7,366 bases of DNA from CAYZUC01 sp964481705 (lineage in GTDB: Bacteria > Bacillota > Clostridia > Lachnospirales > Lachnospiraceae). Location of the stretch: contig CAYZUC010000125.1 of NCBI GenBank assembly GCA_964481705.1, positions 1-7,366 of the forward strand, read 5' to 3'. The notes beneath the pieces are model-generated. The model had not been told where the DNA came from. It searched no databases and saw nothing but the letters and a program-made list of their open reading frames with translations. Position numbers and translations under genes: made by a program. The first letter of the stretch is position 1; every line of letters starts with the position of its first letter. Of this stretch, positions 6,824 to 7,366 are shown piece by piece.

Positions 6824-7366
6824 TATGTTAACTTTGAATCGATTTGAAGAAGCAAGTGAAGTGGTAAAAAAGGTTACGCTGGAGACAAAACTGGTATACA
6901 GTGATTATTTCAGTGCCCAGACAGGAAACAGGGTATATTTAAAACCGGAAAACATGCAATTTACGGGTGCATATAAGGTAAGAGGCGCTTATTATAAAAT
7001 GAGTACCTTAACAGATGAAGAAAGAGCTAAGGGTATTATTACCGCTTCAGCAGGAAATCATGCGCAGGGTGTTGCTTATGCTGCAAAATGCTATGGCGCA
7101 AAAGCGGTTATTGTCATGCCTACCACGACTCCATTAATCAAAGTGAACCGGACGAAGGGGTATGGCGCTGAGGTTGTTCTTTATGGAGATGTATATGATG
7201 AAGCGTGTGAAAAAGCGTTAGAGCTTGCAAAAGAGAATGGATATACCTTTATTCACCCTTTTGATGATCTTGCCGTAGCGACAGGACAGGGAACGATAGC
7301 TATGGAGATTTTTAAAGAGCTTCCCCTTGTTGATTATATTCTTGTACCGATTGGAGGTGGTGGACT
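6813..7366 (+). CDS. ilvA: Threonine ammonia-lyase (threonine dehydratase), 3'-truncated by window edge
   Basis: The first 184 residues of a fold-type II PLP enzyme are present; the frame is open at the window end. The family deaminates L-threonine to 2-oxobutanoate and ammonia, feeding isoleucine synthesis or threonine breakdown. The PLP lysine is Lys55 in FTGAYKVRGA (50-59), corresponding to the SFKIRGA-type motif of E. coli TdcB. TASAGNHAQG (77-86) is the substrate/cofactor loop, VMPTTTP and HPFDD are family blocks, and the window ends in the phosphate-binding GGGG loop. It overlaps ftsY by 11 nt in a different frame, so it is probably translated from the same mRNA and has no room for its own leader or attenuator. 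Whether it is the biosynthetic (IlvA) or catabolic (TdcB-like) form depends on the unseen C-terminal regulatory domain. Serine racemase or serine dehydratase activity is a less likely alternative. The symbol is therefore less certain than the family. Confidence 0.85.
   Translation, partial: MKNDMLTLNRFEEASEVVKKVTLETKLVYSDYFSAQTGNRVYLKPENMQFTGAYKVRGAYYKMSTLTDEERAKGIITASAGNHAQGVAYAAKCYGAKAVIVMPTTTPLIKVNRTKGYGAEVVLYGDVYDEACEKALELAKENGYTFIHPFDDLAVATGQGTIAMEIFKELPLVDYILVPIGGGG

Noticed and set aside
6825..6827. ATG 6825 as the start of the threonine ammonia-lyase
   Set aside because: It lacks a well-placed ribosome site, while ATG 6813 has AAGGAA 6 nt upstream. The choice changes only four residues and remains open.

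Overview
This is a conserved core-chromosome segment with every gene on the + strand, from a low-to-moderate GC Gram-positive of the Clostridia. I infer a Lachnospiraceae-like bacterium from the protein style (a four-cysteine L32, a DSLDVFQI acyl carrier protein, A-rich Shine-Dalgarno contexts) and from the gene order. No mobile element, CRISPR array, tRNA, rRNA or obviously transferred DNA was seen. Base use looks uniform from end to end.

Layout: (1) the 3' part of rpmF (ribosomal protein L32), closed by an intrinsic terminator at about 187-214. (2) A plausible sigma-A promoter (232-260) driving plsX and acpP, a short lipid unit closed by a second strong terminator (1570-1597). (3) rnc (RNase III), smc (chromosome condensation ATPase) and ftsY (SRP receptor GTPase), packed with 0-nt and 1-nt junctions. 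(4) The 5' part of a PLP-dependent threonine ammonia-lyase (ilvA/tdcB type) that overlaps the end of ftsY by 11 nt and runs off the window. Coding density is very high, and no gene-free stretch exceeds about 135 bases.

How the genes relate: PlsX makes acyl-phosphate from acyl-ACP, and AcpP is the carrier that delivers the acyl chain, so these two are direct partners at the start of phospholipid synthesis. Rnc, Smc and FtsY form the familiar Firmicutes growth cluster for RNA processing, nucleoid organisation and membrane protein targeting. The window resembles the Bacillus order plsX-fabD-fabG-acpP-rnc-smc-ftsY-ylxM-ffh, with two differences: fabD and fabG are absent between plsX and acpP, and an amino-acid gene takes the place of ylxM-ffh after ftsY.

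I found no previously undescribed system. The points worth a second look are modest: start-site corrections for plsX and acpP, a terminator upstream of rnc with no clear promoter after it, the coupled threonine ammonia-lyase, and small motif variants in AcpP and PlsX.
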